From Desulfobacterales bacterium (GTDB taxonomy: Bacteria > Desulfobacterota > Desulfobacteria > Desulfobacterales > C00003060), in contig JAGMBW010000137.1 in NCBI GenBank assembly GCA_023129535.1, positions 1 through 35,934 of the forward strand: 35,934 nt of DNA, given 5' to 3'. Shown one piece after another: positions 1 to 7,353 of the stretch. The notes below the pieces were generated by a model that saw nothing but the letters and a program-made list of their open reading frames with translations, did no database searches and was not told where the DNA came from. Each line of letters starts with the position of its first letter. The stretch's first letter is position 1. Made by a program: the position numbers and the translations under genes.

Positions 1-210
1 CGTTCACGGTTCCCGGTTGAAGAGGCCTAACTGTTTGATATCAAAAGGATGATGCCTCAATAGGGACGACACGAATGTTTCACCCAATGGGTGAAAGAGG
101 CTAATCTGCTCAAAATCCTTCCCAAAATTACGGCTTGCCCTCGATAAACGAGGGCCTTTATCGTAACCTATTGTTAATGTTCACGTTGGACAGAAACGGT
201 CTTGGGATGA
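1..210. other. Non-coding stretch with two perfect hairpins
   Basis: No credible gene is visible. The left edge carries a short GGTTCAC-like repeat fragment that recurs near 709-733. Two perfect hairpins stand out: TTTCACCC-AAT-GGGTGAAA at 78-96 and GCCCTCG-ATAAA-CGAGGGC at 137-155. The second lies downstream of the receiver gene, which reads toward it, so it could help end that transcript. It has no clear T-tract, so I do not call it a rho-independent terminator. Confidence 0.5.
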
Positions 211-594
211 TTAGCTGGACAGAACTTTACTCACCATCTCTAATAACACTTTAACCCTAACAGGCTTTGCAATTATATAGTGCTTACCAGTCTTGCGCCC
301 TACGGATTCTTCTTCTTGCTTGGTGATGATTCCCGTTAAGAATATTATAGGAATATCGGCAGTAGAAGGGTTTCCTCCAAACACAGCAGCAACTTCGGTA
401 CCATCCATATCAGGCAGACCTATATCCAGAATCACCACGTCGGGCCGCCGATTAATGGCTAACTCTATGGCCTCTTTACCTCTGGTAGTAGAAATTACTT
501 CGTAATTAGCCCGTTTTAAAATATCACTCAGAAGGGTTAGTAGTTCTTCCTCATCGTCCACCACCAATATTTTTTTAACAGCGATATCTGACAT
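211..594 (-). CDS. Stand-alone response regulator receiver (CheY-like) protein
   Basis: A 127-residue protein consisting only of a receiver domain, the size expected for a single-domain regulator. The acidic pocket is D13-D14 in LVVDDEEE. The phospho-acceptor is D57 in VVILDIGLPDMDG. The conserved Thr is T87 (FLTG) and the conserved Lys is K110 (AKP). It would accept a phosphoryl group from a histidine kinase and signal by protein contact, since no output domain is fused. No kinase is encoded nearby, so the partner is unknown. The ATG has a modest GGA-type ribosome site in the AT-rich leader. The gene is monocistronic here, with repeat-containing spacers on both sides. Family assignment is secure; the pathway cannot be told. 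Confidence 0.93.
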   Translation of the reverse strand: MSDIAVKKILVVDDEEELLTLLSDILKRANYEVISTTRGKEAIELAINRRPDVVILDIGLPDMDGTEVAAVFGGNPSTADIPIIFLTGIITKQEEESVGRKTGKHYIIAKPVRVKVLLEMVSKVLSS

Positions 595-838
595 AATTTT
601 CCAAATATCTATAATTTCTTAATCTGTCAAGGGGAAATAAATGTTTCAGACAAGTCAAGGGAATTTGCACGCATGCCTATGGCGCAGGATGATCTGACCT
701 AAAGTGATCGGTTCATGGTTCACGGTTCACGGTTTTAACCCCTGAACGTTGAACCGCTTAACCTGGGTCTGATGAGAGATTTGTGGCAGGAACCTGAGGT
801 GTGGAGAGGAAACGGGAGTTTTTACGACTTCATCAAGA
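595..838. repeat. Intergenic spacer with GGTTCAC short tandem repeat
   Basis: No gene is seen. Around 709-733 the 7-base unit GGTTCAC/GGTTCAT is repeated about three times, followed by TTAACC and a degenerate inverted copy (GAACGTTGAACCGC). The same unit appears at the left edge of the window, so the receiver gene is flanked by related short repeats. Confidence 0.55.
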
Positions 839-2230
839 TCAAGGTACAGTACATTTTTGATCACAGAATATTTTTCCGGGGTTGAGGATGCCGTTGGGGT
901 CGAACACGGCTTTGATACGCTTCATCAGGGCAAGCTCTTCACTGCCAATCTCCATCCCTATATACGGGGTCTTGGTAATCCCGACCCCGTGTTCGCCAGA
1001 GAGGGTTCCCCCCAGTGCAATCGTTTGTCTGAACAGTTCTTCGACTGCAGATTCAGCCTTTTCGAGCATCTCCTTATCACGCCGGTCCAGCATAATGTTG
1101 AAGTGGATATTGCCGTCACCCGCATGACCAAAGGTCACGATGGTCAGGCCGGTCCTGCGTCTCAGGTCGTCTATCCATTCGATCATGTCCGGGATTCGGT
1201 TGCGCGGCACCACGATGTCTTCATTAATCTTGTCGGGGCCGAGTCTGAAAAGGGCGGGCGATATAGCCCGACGGGCCCTCCAGAGGTCTTTCGCCTCTTG
1301 GGCCGAAGAGGCTGCATGTACCTGATAAGCGCCACAGTTCTTGCAGAGGTCGGTCAGGTCACGGATGGCAGCCTCAACAGCCGAGAGGCTTCCGTCCATC
1401 TCTATCAGGAGCATGGCACCAGCTTCCAGAGACAGGTCTATATTCAGGTAATCCACAACACATCTTATGGCCGCACGATCCATATACTCGATGGTCCTGG
1501 GTACAACCCCTGAGCGGATGATCTCACAAACCGTTCTTGCAGCGTCCTCGATTCGGGAAAAGACCGCACGGAATGTGCGAACGGCCTGAGGGAGAGGAAA
1601 CAATCGGAGCACGATTTTCGTAATAACCCCCAGAGTCCCTTCCGAACCGACCATCAGCCGGGTCAAATCATACCCCACCACACCCTTGGCTGTACGCACG
1701 CCGGTCCTGATGATCTCTCCGGTGGGCAGCACAACCTCAAGGCCCAGGACATAATCGCGTGTCACACCATACTTTACGGCACGGGGTCCGCCCGCGCACT
1801 CAGCGACATTCCCCCCCAGCGTACTGAATGAAGCGCTTGATGGATCGGGTGGATAGAAAAGTCCTTTTTCCTCCACCACTTCCTGAAAATGGCCTGTAAC
1901 CACGCCAGGTTCTACCTCTGCCACAAGGTTGTCGCTATCAATGGTCAGGATGCGGCTAAAACGGGTCATGACCATGACCAGCCCGCCTTGAACCGCAAGC
2001 GCCCCGCCGGTCATGCCAGTGCCTGCCCCCCGGGGAACCACAAAAAACCGATACTCGTTTGCCAGTTTCAGGATATTCGAGACTTCATCTGTATTCGCCG
2101 GAAAGGCCACGGCATCCGGATGGTAGTGACGGTTTGTGGCATCGTAGGCATAACAGAGCACGTCTTCTGCTGCGGTCGTGACGTGGTCCTGGCCAACGAT
2201 CGCCTCGATTTTAGCTATGATCGGGATCAA
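839..2230 (-). CDS. glcD: FAD-linked oxidase, GlcD / D-lactate dehydrogenase type
   Basis: Predicted 463-residue flavoprotein that oxidises a 2-hydroxy acid such as glycolate or D-lactate. The N-terminal half is a PCMH-type FAD-binding domain (VVPRGAGTGMTGGALA, then STLGGNVAECAGGPRAVKYG). The C-terminal half is the FAD-oxidase C-terminal domain with GHAGDGNIHFNIM and the late motif GTLSGEHGVGITK. The ORF track begins 132 bases earlier at 2362, inside the upstream dnaA-like gene. I place the start at a TTG (2230), giving MIPIIAKIEAIVGQDHV, which matches how GlcD proteins usually begin and gives the family's usual length. That start overlaps the dnaA-like stop by 20 bases, indicating co-transcription. 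In deltaproteobacteria such proteins often feed lactate electrons to an Fe-S partner; no GlcF/CCG partner is in the window, so the substrate is uncertain. Confidence 0.9.
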   Translation of the reverse strand: MIPIIAKIEAIVGQDHVTTAAEDVLCYAYDATNRHYHPDAVAFPANTDEVSNILKLANEYRFFVVPRGAGTGMTGGALAVQGGLVMVMTRFSRILTIDSDNLVAEVEPGVVTGHFQEVVEEKGLFYPPDPSSASFSTLGGNVAECAGGPRAVKYGVTRDYVLGLEVVLPTGEIIRTGVRTAKGVVGYDLTRLMVGSEGTLGVITKIVLRLFPLPQAVRTFRAVFSRIEDAARTVCEIIRSGVVPRTIEYMDRAAIRCVVDYLNIDLSLEAGAMLLIEMDGSLSAVEAAIRDLTDLCKNCGAYQVHAASSAQEAKDLWRARRAISPALFRLGPDKINEDIVVPRNRIPDMIEWIDDLRRRTGLTIVTFGHAGDGNIHFNIMLDRRDKEMLEKAESAVEELFRQTIALGGTLSGEHGVGITKTPYIGMEIGSEELALMKRIKAVFDPNGILNPGKIFCDQKCTVP

Positions 2231-3587
2231 AATTGCCTGATTCCAGCCTCTTGGAAAGGAACTCCACCTGTTTCTGCACAGGCCCCTGTTCTCGAATGCG
2301 CCTTTCAACGATGCCGATAGCGTGAAGGGTGGTGGCATGGTAGCGATTGAAGCTCCGGCCAATCGCCTGAAAAGTCTGGCCTGTGTACCGACGGGCTAAG
2401 TACATGGCAATCTGTCTGGGCTGGACAATGCCCCGCTTCCGGGAGCGGGACAGGATTTGCTCCATGCTGATCTTGTAGTATTTGGAAACGAGTTCCTGAA
2501 TGCTCTTTACAGTGATTTCTTGAAACCGTCGAGCAATATTTCTTACAACGCTTTCAGCGAGTTTAAGCTCTATGGGCAGCTTAAGGAGCGAGGCCTTGGC
2601 CGCAACTCCGATCAGGCCGCTTTCAAGTTGCCTTACATTCTCGGTAAGCTCGCTGGCAAGATAATGGACCACATCTTGCGGAATCTCGAGCGATTTCAGG
2701 GAGGCCTTTTTGTTGATAATGCGCACACGAGTCTTGTAATCGGGTGATTCTATACTCGATATGATACCGGAAGAGAGCCGTGATGCGAGCTTTCCATCCA
2801 ACTTGGGGATATCATCAGGCAGATGACTGCTTGTGAAGATAAGCTTTTTTCTTGCCGCAAGCAGAGCATCAAGGGTGTAGCCCAGCTCGTGCTGGGTTTT
2901 CTCCTTGCCACTCAAGAACTGCACGTCTTCCAGAAGCAGCACATCGCACTGCCTCCGATATTTGTCTTTGAACTGTTCAATGCTGTCGTGGCGGAGTGCA
3001 TAAACCATGGCATTGGTAAAATCCTCTGCCGTCACGTAGCAAACGCGGATGCTGGAATCGTGATTCAGGATGTGGTGCCCTATAGCCTGGGAAAGATGGC
3101 TTTTCCCAAGACCTGTCTTTGACAAAAGAAAGAGGGCATTCTGGTAGCCATCTCTTCCACATGCTAAAGCCAGAGCTGCTTCATAGGCAAAATCGTTGGA
3201 CACACCCACAACAAATTGATCGAACGTGAAGTCCTTTTGAAGAAGGCACGACAAATGATGCCCCGGTGTAACATGGGGAAGAAGGAGCTGCCTTTCGTTA
3301 AGATGGTGGTCACCCTCTTCCCTGTGGCTACTGGAGACCTTTAAGGTGATCCGACAGGGTGTTTGGAAGACCTTTTCAAGCTCTGCCTCGATCAAGCGGA
3401 CATAATGATCAATGATCCATTTCCTGGCAAAAGTGCTGGGACAACCCAACACGACCTCATCGCCCCGTTGCTCTAACCACTCCAGAGCTTCAACCCAGAC
3501 CATAAAAGCGTGGTGTGGTATCTTTTTGTGGATTTCGGTTTTGACCTGATTCCAAACAGATCGCACGGTTCTACCTGAGCTTCCCAC
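2211..3587 (-). CDS. dnaA: DnaA-family replication initiator, divergent
   Basis: A 458-residue protein with DnaA architecture. Residues 8-80 are the helicase-loading domain I. Residues 118-350 are the AAA+ core (FTFDQFVVGVSNDFAYEAAL). Residues 355-458 are the DNA-binding domain IV (IVQPRQIAMYLARRYTGQ, then NRYHATTLHAIGIVERRI). Walker A is SKTGLGKS at 156-163 instead of the usual GGVGLGKT. Walker B reads DVLLLEDV rather than LLIDDI. The recognition-helix signature has HATT where DnaA normally has DHTT. The gene sits in an overlapping unit with a glcD-like gene, not with dnaN or recF, and I found no convincing DnaA-box cluster nearby. It may be the only DnaA of a divergent lineage or a second paralogue. 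Start is GTG at 3587; a GTG seven codons in (3566) is an alternative. Confidence 0.85.
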   Translation of the reverse strand: MGSSGRTVRSVWNQVKTEIHKKIPHHAFMVWVEALEWLEQRGDEVVLGCPSTFARKWIIDHYVRLIEAELEKVFQTPCRITLKVSSSHREEGDHHLNERQLLLPHVTPGHHLSCLLQKDFTFDQFVVGVSNDFAYEAALALACGRDGYQNALFLLSKTGLGKSHLSQAIGHHILNHDSSIRVCYVTAEDFTNAMVYALRHDSIEQFKDKYRRQCDVLLLEDVQFLSGKEKTQHELGYTLDALLAARKKLIFTSSHLPDDIPKLDGKLASRLSSGIISSIESPDYKTRVRIINKKASLKSLEIPQDVVHYLASELTENVRQLESGLIGVAAKASLLKLPIELKLAESVVRNIARRFQEITVKSIQELVSKYYKISMEQILSRSRKRGIVQPRQIAMYLARRYTGQTFQAIGRSFNRYHATTLHAIGIVERRIREQGPVQKQVEFLSKRLESGNFDPDHS

Positions 3588-4281
3588 CTCTACAGAGCAG
3601 GCCTATAAGCTGCCACACAAGGGTATGAAAAAAGGTAAAAATTCTGCCAACCTACGGAGGCACATTAACAGGGCAGAACTTAGCGCCCTTCGGGCGGACT
3701 TTTTTGACAGGATTAACGGGATTTACATGATTTCTTTACTTTTCTTATATCCTGATTATCCTGTATATCCTGTCAAAAAAAGGAATTTCCTATACCATCA
3801 ATTTAGGGAAAAGGTGCAAAAATGTTGGATTCTGAAGAGATATTAACGAAAAGAAATTCTCTATGCCGTAAGGTTTGCCGTTCTTAAGATATCGCTAATG
3901 GGTTGTCAAACCGAAGGGTGTGGAGTCTTGAGGAGTTCGTGAAATATTTTTCAACAGTGCATAACAAATTAATATCATAATATTATAGATGACAGCTCGC
4001 TCAAAACCTCTACAATTCGGCTTCTGCTCAGATCGCCATTTTATTTTAGTATTTTAAAGCCTTGGCCGATTTTACGGTCATCTTTCGACATCCCTTCGTT
4101 TTCAAAAAAGCTGCGATTTTCTCCCATTTTTCCCTATTTTCTCAAAATTGTACCGCAGATCCCTTTTTCCGGCGTAAGAGCCTGTTTTTACCAGAATAAA
4201 AATTCCAGAACGGAATGCGCGGCTCTCAACAGCACTCAGAGTCCCTGGGACCAGACGTATTTGACTTTTCAGGGGAAAACT
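3588..4281. repeat. Long AT-rich spacer with CAGGAT-type inverted repeat
   Basis: No convincing gene lies here; the 73-residue ORF at 3625-3846 is made of repeat sequence. At 3700-3780 there is an imperfect inverted repeat. It begins TTTTTTGACAGGATTAAC and ends GTATATCCTGTCAAAAAA, with three degenerate 9-base units (CAGGATWWA) in each arm. Such CAGGAT repeats are common in deltaproteobacterial spacers as I remember them. A small hairpin, GCGCCC-TTC-GGGCG, and a T-run directly precede it. The remainder (3850-4280) is AT-rich with no pattern I can assign. Confidence 0.5.
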
Positions 4282-4495
4282 TATACCTAAATTGAGCGAT
4301 TTCTTTTGGGATTTGTTGTAGCCGCACGCTTTAGCCTGCGTTTATCAAACCCGCCTGCCATCGCCTAGCACAGTGTATAGCTTATATGCCAGCAAGCATG
4401 GCAATGGCGGGCAGGACCAGTTGGGTGAATGTGAAGTTGCCCCAACCAACGCAACCTAAAGGTTGCGGCTACAAGAATCGCTCAATTTAGGTTAT
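4282..4495. mobile_element. MITE-like inverted-repeat element
   Basis: About 214 bases bounded by inverted repeats. The left end reads TATACCTAAATTGAGCGAT. The right end read in reverse is TATAACCTAAATTGAGCGAT. Inside each end is a second matched block (TTGTAGCCGCA), followed by hairpins built from AGCCTGCG and CAACCTAAAGGTTGCG. There is no ORF large enough for a transposase. The structure suggests a small non-autonomous element or hairpin-forming repeat. It sits immediately upstream of pdxA and supplies the first codons of the over-long pdxA ORF in the track. No target-site duplication could be confirmed by eye. Confidence 0.6.
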
Positions 4496-4528
4496 AGTGA
4501 AATAAACAAAATTCGTTCCGAGTTCCGA

Positions 4529-5566
4529 GTGAAAGCCATAACAAAACGCCCTATCATAGGGATCACCATGGGAGATCCCGTTGGGATTGGACCTGAAATA
4601 ATCTTAAGAGCCCTTGCCAAAAGCGCGCTTTATAAGACGTGCCGTCCCCTAATTCTGGGCGATGTGGCGGTGATGACCGCCACAAACCAGTGGTTAAGAA
4701 CCGGCCTCAAGATTCGCCCTGTGGATAGCCCTGAGGCCGGGCTCTATCAATCGCGCAGCGTCGATGTGATCGGGCTCTCTAACCTCGATTACGGCCAGCT
4801 TCAATACGGGCACCCCACCCAGGAGACCGGCCGGGCCATGGTGGAATACATAACTTGGGGTATCGACTGGGCCATGAAAGGGCGCGTTCATGGCCTGGCG
4901 ACGTGTCCAATCAACAAACTGGCCATGCACATGGCGGGGGTCGACTTTGATGGGCATACGGAACTCCTGGCGCAGCGCACCAAGACCTCAAACTATGTCA
5001 TGATGCTCGCCGGGAGCAGGCTCCGGGTAGCCCTGGTAACCATCCACCTTCCTCTGGCCCAGGTCCCCGGAAGCCTTACCACTGAAGCAGTTTTTAAAAC
5101 CATTCGTATCACAGAAGAGGCCCTCAGAAACTCTTTTGGTATCCCGGGGCCGAAACTCGCGGTAGCAGGCCTGAACCCGCATGGAGGGGAAAACGGCTTG
5201 TTTGGAGATGAAGAGATCCGGATTATCTCACCAGCCCTCCGCCAGGCTGCCGAGGCAGGAGTTCAGATATCCGGCCCCTATCCACCGGACACGGTTTTCT
5301 ATTGGGCTCTAAAGGGGAAGTGGGATGCAGTCATCTCCATGTACCATGACCAGGGGCTGATTCCTTTTAAGATGGTCCATTTTTCCGATGGGGTGAACAC
5401 TACCCTGGGTCTGCCCATTGTGCGGACATCTGTCGATCATGGCACGGCGTATGATATTGCGGGGGCAGGCAAAGCCGACCCCGGGAGCCTGGTGGCTGCC
5501 GTTCGCATGGCTGCCCAGCACGCAATTAGACGTTATAGCGCAGAGCGCAGAGCGCATGGCGCATAG
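4529..5566 (+). CDS. pdxA: 4-hydroxythreonine-4-phosphate dehydrogenase PdxA
   Basis: Makes the 3-amino-2-oxopropyl phosphate precursor of pyridoxal phosphate by NAD-dependent oxidation of 4-phosphohydroxy-L-threonine. The family signature motifs are in order: GITMGDPVGIGPE at the N-terminus, DFDGHTELLA (metal His), AVAGLNPHGGENGLFGDEE, MYHDQGLIPFKM, and VDHGTAYDIAGAGKADP. The ORF track starts at a TTG inside the inverted-repeat element. A GTG at 4529 (VKAITKRPIIGITMG) leaves the motif at the proper distance from the N-terminus and gives 345 residues, close to the family's usual 330. No strong ribosome site precedes it. The last nine or so codons (SAERRAHGA) are written by the GCGCAGAGCGCATGG repeat array, so the C-terminus has been remodelled by the repeat. 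Confidence 0.93.
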   Translation: MKAITKRPIIGITMGDPVGIGPEIILRALAKSALYKTCRPLILGDVAVMTATNQWLRTGLKIRPVDSPEAGLYQSRSVDVIGLSNLDYGQLQYGHPTQETGRAMVEYITWGIDWAMKGRVHGLATCPINKLAMHMAGVDFDGHTELLAQRTKTSNYVMMLAGSRLRVALVTIHLPLAQVPGSLTTEAVFKTIRITEEALRNSFGIPGPKLAVAGLNPHGGENGLFGDEEIRIISPALRQAAEAGVQISGPYPPDTVFYWALKGKWDAVISMYHDQGLIPFKMVHFSDGVNTTLGLPIVRTSVDHGTAYDIAGAGKADPGSLVAAVRMAAQHAIRRYSAERRAHGA

Positions 5567-5592
5567 GGCAAAGCGCATAGGGCAAAGCGCAT
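5536..5592 (+). repeat. Left arm of GCGCATAGGGC array flanking a four-helix-bundle gene
   Basis: A degenerate tandem array of 7-8-base units (GCGCAGA, GCGCATG, GCGCATAGGGCAAA). It overlaps the last codons of pdxA and the stop codon of the opposite-strand four-helix-bundle gene. It is complementary to the array at 5972-6066, so the two could pair as the stem of a long hairpin with the gene as its loop. The same unit recurs at 10156-10337. Confidence 0.75.
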
Positions 5593-5978
5593 CAGTCTCT
5601 TAGAGACTTTTGAAAATTGGTAATTTTTCGGCATAAGTGATCCAGTTTGTCGAGAAGTTTTTCAAGTGTGTTATCAGTGATTAGACTACGCTTCTTCAAT
5701 AGAATTAGGATATTTGCATTTTCGAAGGTGGATCGTCGAGCAATGTTTAGGAACTGGTAAAATTCGTTCGCTGAATTTGAACCGCTACCCTCCGCGATGT
5801 TATTCGACATGGACATCCCTGCACCGCGCAGTTGTTCAGCAAAACGGTAAAGCCTCTTTCTGTCGAGATCTTCAGCAATATCGAAAAGCTCGTCAGCGAT
5901 CTCAATGGCCATTTGCCATATTTCCAAATCTTGAAATCTGAATTTACCCAATCCCCTAATCTTTCCCCTCTGCCCCAT
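5592..5978 (-). CDS. Four-helix-bundle protein, 23S rRNA intervening-sequence family
   Basis: Predicted 128-residue protein. FRFQDLEIWQMAIEIADEL near the N-terminus, SMSNNIAEGSGSNSANEF in the middle and RRSTFENANILILLKKR are hallmarks of the S23/IVP four-helix-bundle family. That family was first found in intervening sequences of 23S rRNA genes and is now known widely at other loci; its biochemical role is unknown. The ORF track runs upstream into the repeat array (MGQRAERIAHRAERKAHRA). I use the ATG at 5978, just past the array, which gives the usual family length. The gene lies between convergent pdxA and the redox-protein gene and is flanked on both sides by complementary GCGCATA arrays, which suggests a cassette inserted as a unit. 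No rRNA gene is adjacent. Confidence 0.85.
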   Translation of the reverse strand: MGQRGKIRGLGKFRFQDLEIWQMAIEIADELFDIAEDLDRKRLYRFAEQLRGAGMSMSNNIAEGSGSNSANEFYQFLNIARRSTFENANILILLKKRSLITDNTLEKLLDKLDHLCRKITNFQKSLRD

Positions 5979-6066
5979 GCCCCATGCCCTATGCGCTTTG
6001 CGCTCTGCCCTATGCGCTATGCGCTCTGCCCTCTGCCCCATGCCCCATGCCCTATGCGCTCTGCGC
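5972..6066 (-). repeat. Right arm of GCGCATAGGGC array
   Basis: On the plus strand this reads as repeats of TATGCGCTTTGCGCTCTGCC and variants such as CCCATGCCCCATG. It is the reverse complement of the unit at 5536-5592. It ends exactly at the stop codon of the redox-protein gene and begins at the start of the four-helix-bundle gene. The unit has a mixed 7-8-base period and is degenerate, so this is not a CRISPR array. Confidence 0.75.
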
Positions 6067-7026
6067 TTACCTTGCGCCAGTTATCAAGTCCAGTGTAAAT
6101 TGAGACGTGGTCTGGGCAATTTCTTCACAAAGATCTCTGTTTTTCGGCCGACAAGCTTTACCTAAGATATCAGTACAATCGGCGCTGCCAAATCGTGATA
6201 CAAATTTTCTGTACAGCTTTCCCACACGGAGACTGGTTTTGAAGGATGGGTGAAGATCCTCATTTTGAAAAACCCTGCTTCCTTCTTTCATGGCCGCGAA
6301 GCCTGCCCTGAAAACCATGGCAGGCTGTGTCCTCTGCAGTTCCGTTCCATACACTGTACCCAGTGCCAAAACGCCACCCATAAGGGCGCCACATATGTCG
6401 CCCTGAAACGCTATGCCGCCGGAAAACCCTTGAGTCATCCTTGAAATTGAATCGAGGTTAAGCTTGAGCTGCGATTCGATTCGTGACAGGACCGCACTGG
6501 CACAATGAAATTCGTCTGTGCCGAATGGGGGGGTTATCCGGTATGGCCCTTTTGGAGGGAGTGCACTATCAGGCCTTTGAATAATGTCAAAGACAGATTC
6601 TATTGATGTGTAAACAACTTTCAGGCATCTTATTCCTTTCAGGAAAAAACGCCTGATGTCATAGCCTTCTTTAAATCTTACGCCGGTAATCTCCCTGCAT
6701 TTGCTGGTACGAAAACGTCTGGTGAATCTCCGGTAAAAGTCAATACAATCACCGCATAAGCGGTGGTAGTCATGATCCTGGTTATATAAACCCAGGGATA
6801 AGACGCCCCCGGTGAGGGCACCGCAGGTATCTCCCTCGTGGCCGATACCACCGCCCAGCCCAGTTGCTGCTTTCAGTATCTTCCTGTCTTCTAAACTCAG
6901 AAACCACTGAGTTGCCATAAGGACGGCCTGGGCTCATGTGGCTCCACCGAAGATGTACCTGATAGATTCGGAAAAGGCCTTTTGTATTTGGAATTTCGGC
7001 ACAGGTTTTCCTATATAAGGTGTCAT
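6067..7026 (-). CDS. Two-domain C_GCAxxG_C_C redox protein, candidate selenoprotein (in-frame TGA)
   Basis: The ORF track shows two pieces, 6067-6918 and 6934-7155. They are in the same frame, separated by one TGA at 6934-6936. Read through, they form a 319-residue protein with two tandem C_GCAxxG_C_C domains. Domain 2 has CASAVL at C175, GGIAFQGDICGALMGG (C212) and C284. Domain 1 has the TGA followed by AQAVL at position 31, GGIGHEGDTCGALTGG (C68) and C110. TGA-to-C68 and C175-to-C212 are both 37 residues and align with no gap, so the TGA sits exactly on the family's first Cys. A hairpin with a UGGUUU loop follows, so selenocysteine is likely. The 283-residue ORF alone would lack this redox residue. 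Start is an ATG at 7026; a GTG at 7002 after AGGA is possible. Selenocysteine machinery is not in the window. Function: presumed thiol/selenol redox protein of unknown substrate. Confidence 0.8.
6894..6913 (-). promoter_or_regulatory. Candidate bacterial SECIS hairpin
   Basis: On the minus strand the RNA reads AACUCAG-UGGUUU-CUGAGUU, a perfect 7-bp stem with a six-base loop. It starts 20 bases after the TGA codon, and the loop begins 27 bases after it. Known bacterial SECIS elements lie just downstream of UGA with a small apical loop containing G and U; the E. coli fdhF loop is AGGUCU. The position and the GGU in the loop fit. Inference; not tested by folding software. Confidence 0.6.
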
Positions 7027-7057
7027 AAGAAGCGTCAAGCCCAAAGGCAACTTGTAA

Positions 7058-7345
7058 CCAGAGAACCGTCTGTCTTTTCTTGACTTAAGATCTTTTTCCA
7101 TCGGGGCAAATGCCACGATCATCTGCGGTACAAGCCTTGGACGGTACAGCTTCATTGGCGCCGGTTCTGTGGTGACAAAGAGTGTTCCTGACTACGCTCT
7201 GGTGGTAGGCAATCCCGCAAAGCAGATCGGCTGGGTGTGCGAATGTGGCGAGCGGCTTCCAGATAATCTGGAGTGCCTTTTATGCGGGAAGAGATTCCTG
7301 AACCTGTCAGGAACAGGTTTGAGGAAAAAGTCCATGCCATACTGA
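7058..7345 (+). pseudogene. 3' fragment of a hexapeptide-repeat acyltransferase
   Basis: An open frame runs from after a TAA (7055) to a TGA at 7343, with no suitable start codon. From about 7100 it encodes IGANATIICGTSLGRYSFIG, then AGSVVTKSVPDYALVVGNPA and KQIGWVCECGERLP, with a tail carrying CxC and CLLC cysteines. This is the C-terminal third of a left-handed beta-helix acetyltransferase of the WlbB/WbpD sugar-acetylating type. The upstream two-thirds are absent, so the gene was truncated, probably when the neighbouring redox-protein region was joined here. It overlaps nothing else and was missed by the ORF track because it lacks a start. Confidence 0.75.
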
Positions 7346-7353
7346 CCACTGAT

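Noticed and set aside
857-1513. 218-residue plus-strand ORF opposite glcD
   Set aside because: It is a shadow: glcD on the minus strand has all family motifs and the plus-strand translation matches nothing.
3625-3846. 73-residue ORF upstream of the dnaA-like gene
   Set aside because: It is translated CAGGAT repeat sequence (PDYPVYPVKK) with no ribosome site or motif.
3588-4281. Possible replication origin next to the dnaA-like gene
   Set aside because: I looked for TTATCCACA-like DnaA boxes and found only scattered poor matches, no cluster.
6934-7155. Separate 73-residue gene upstream of the redox protein
   Set aside because: It is in frame with the redox protein, ends at the TGA and supplies its missing N-terminus; its first part is a shadow of the acyltransferase remnant.
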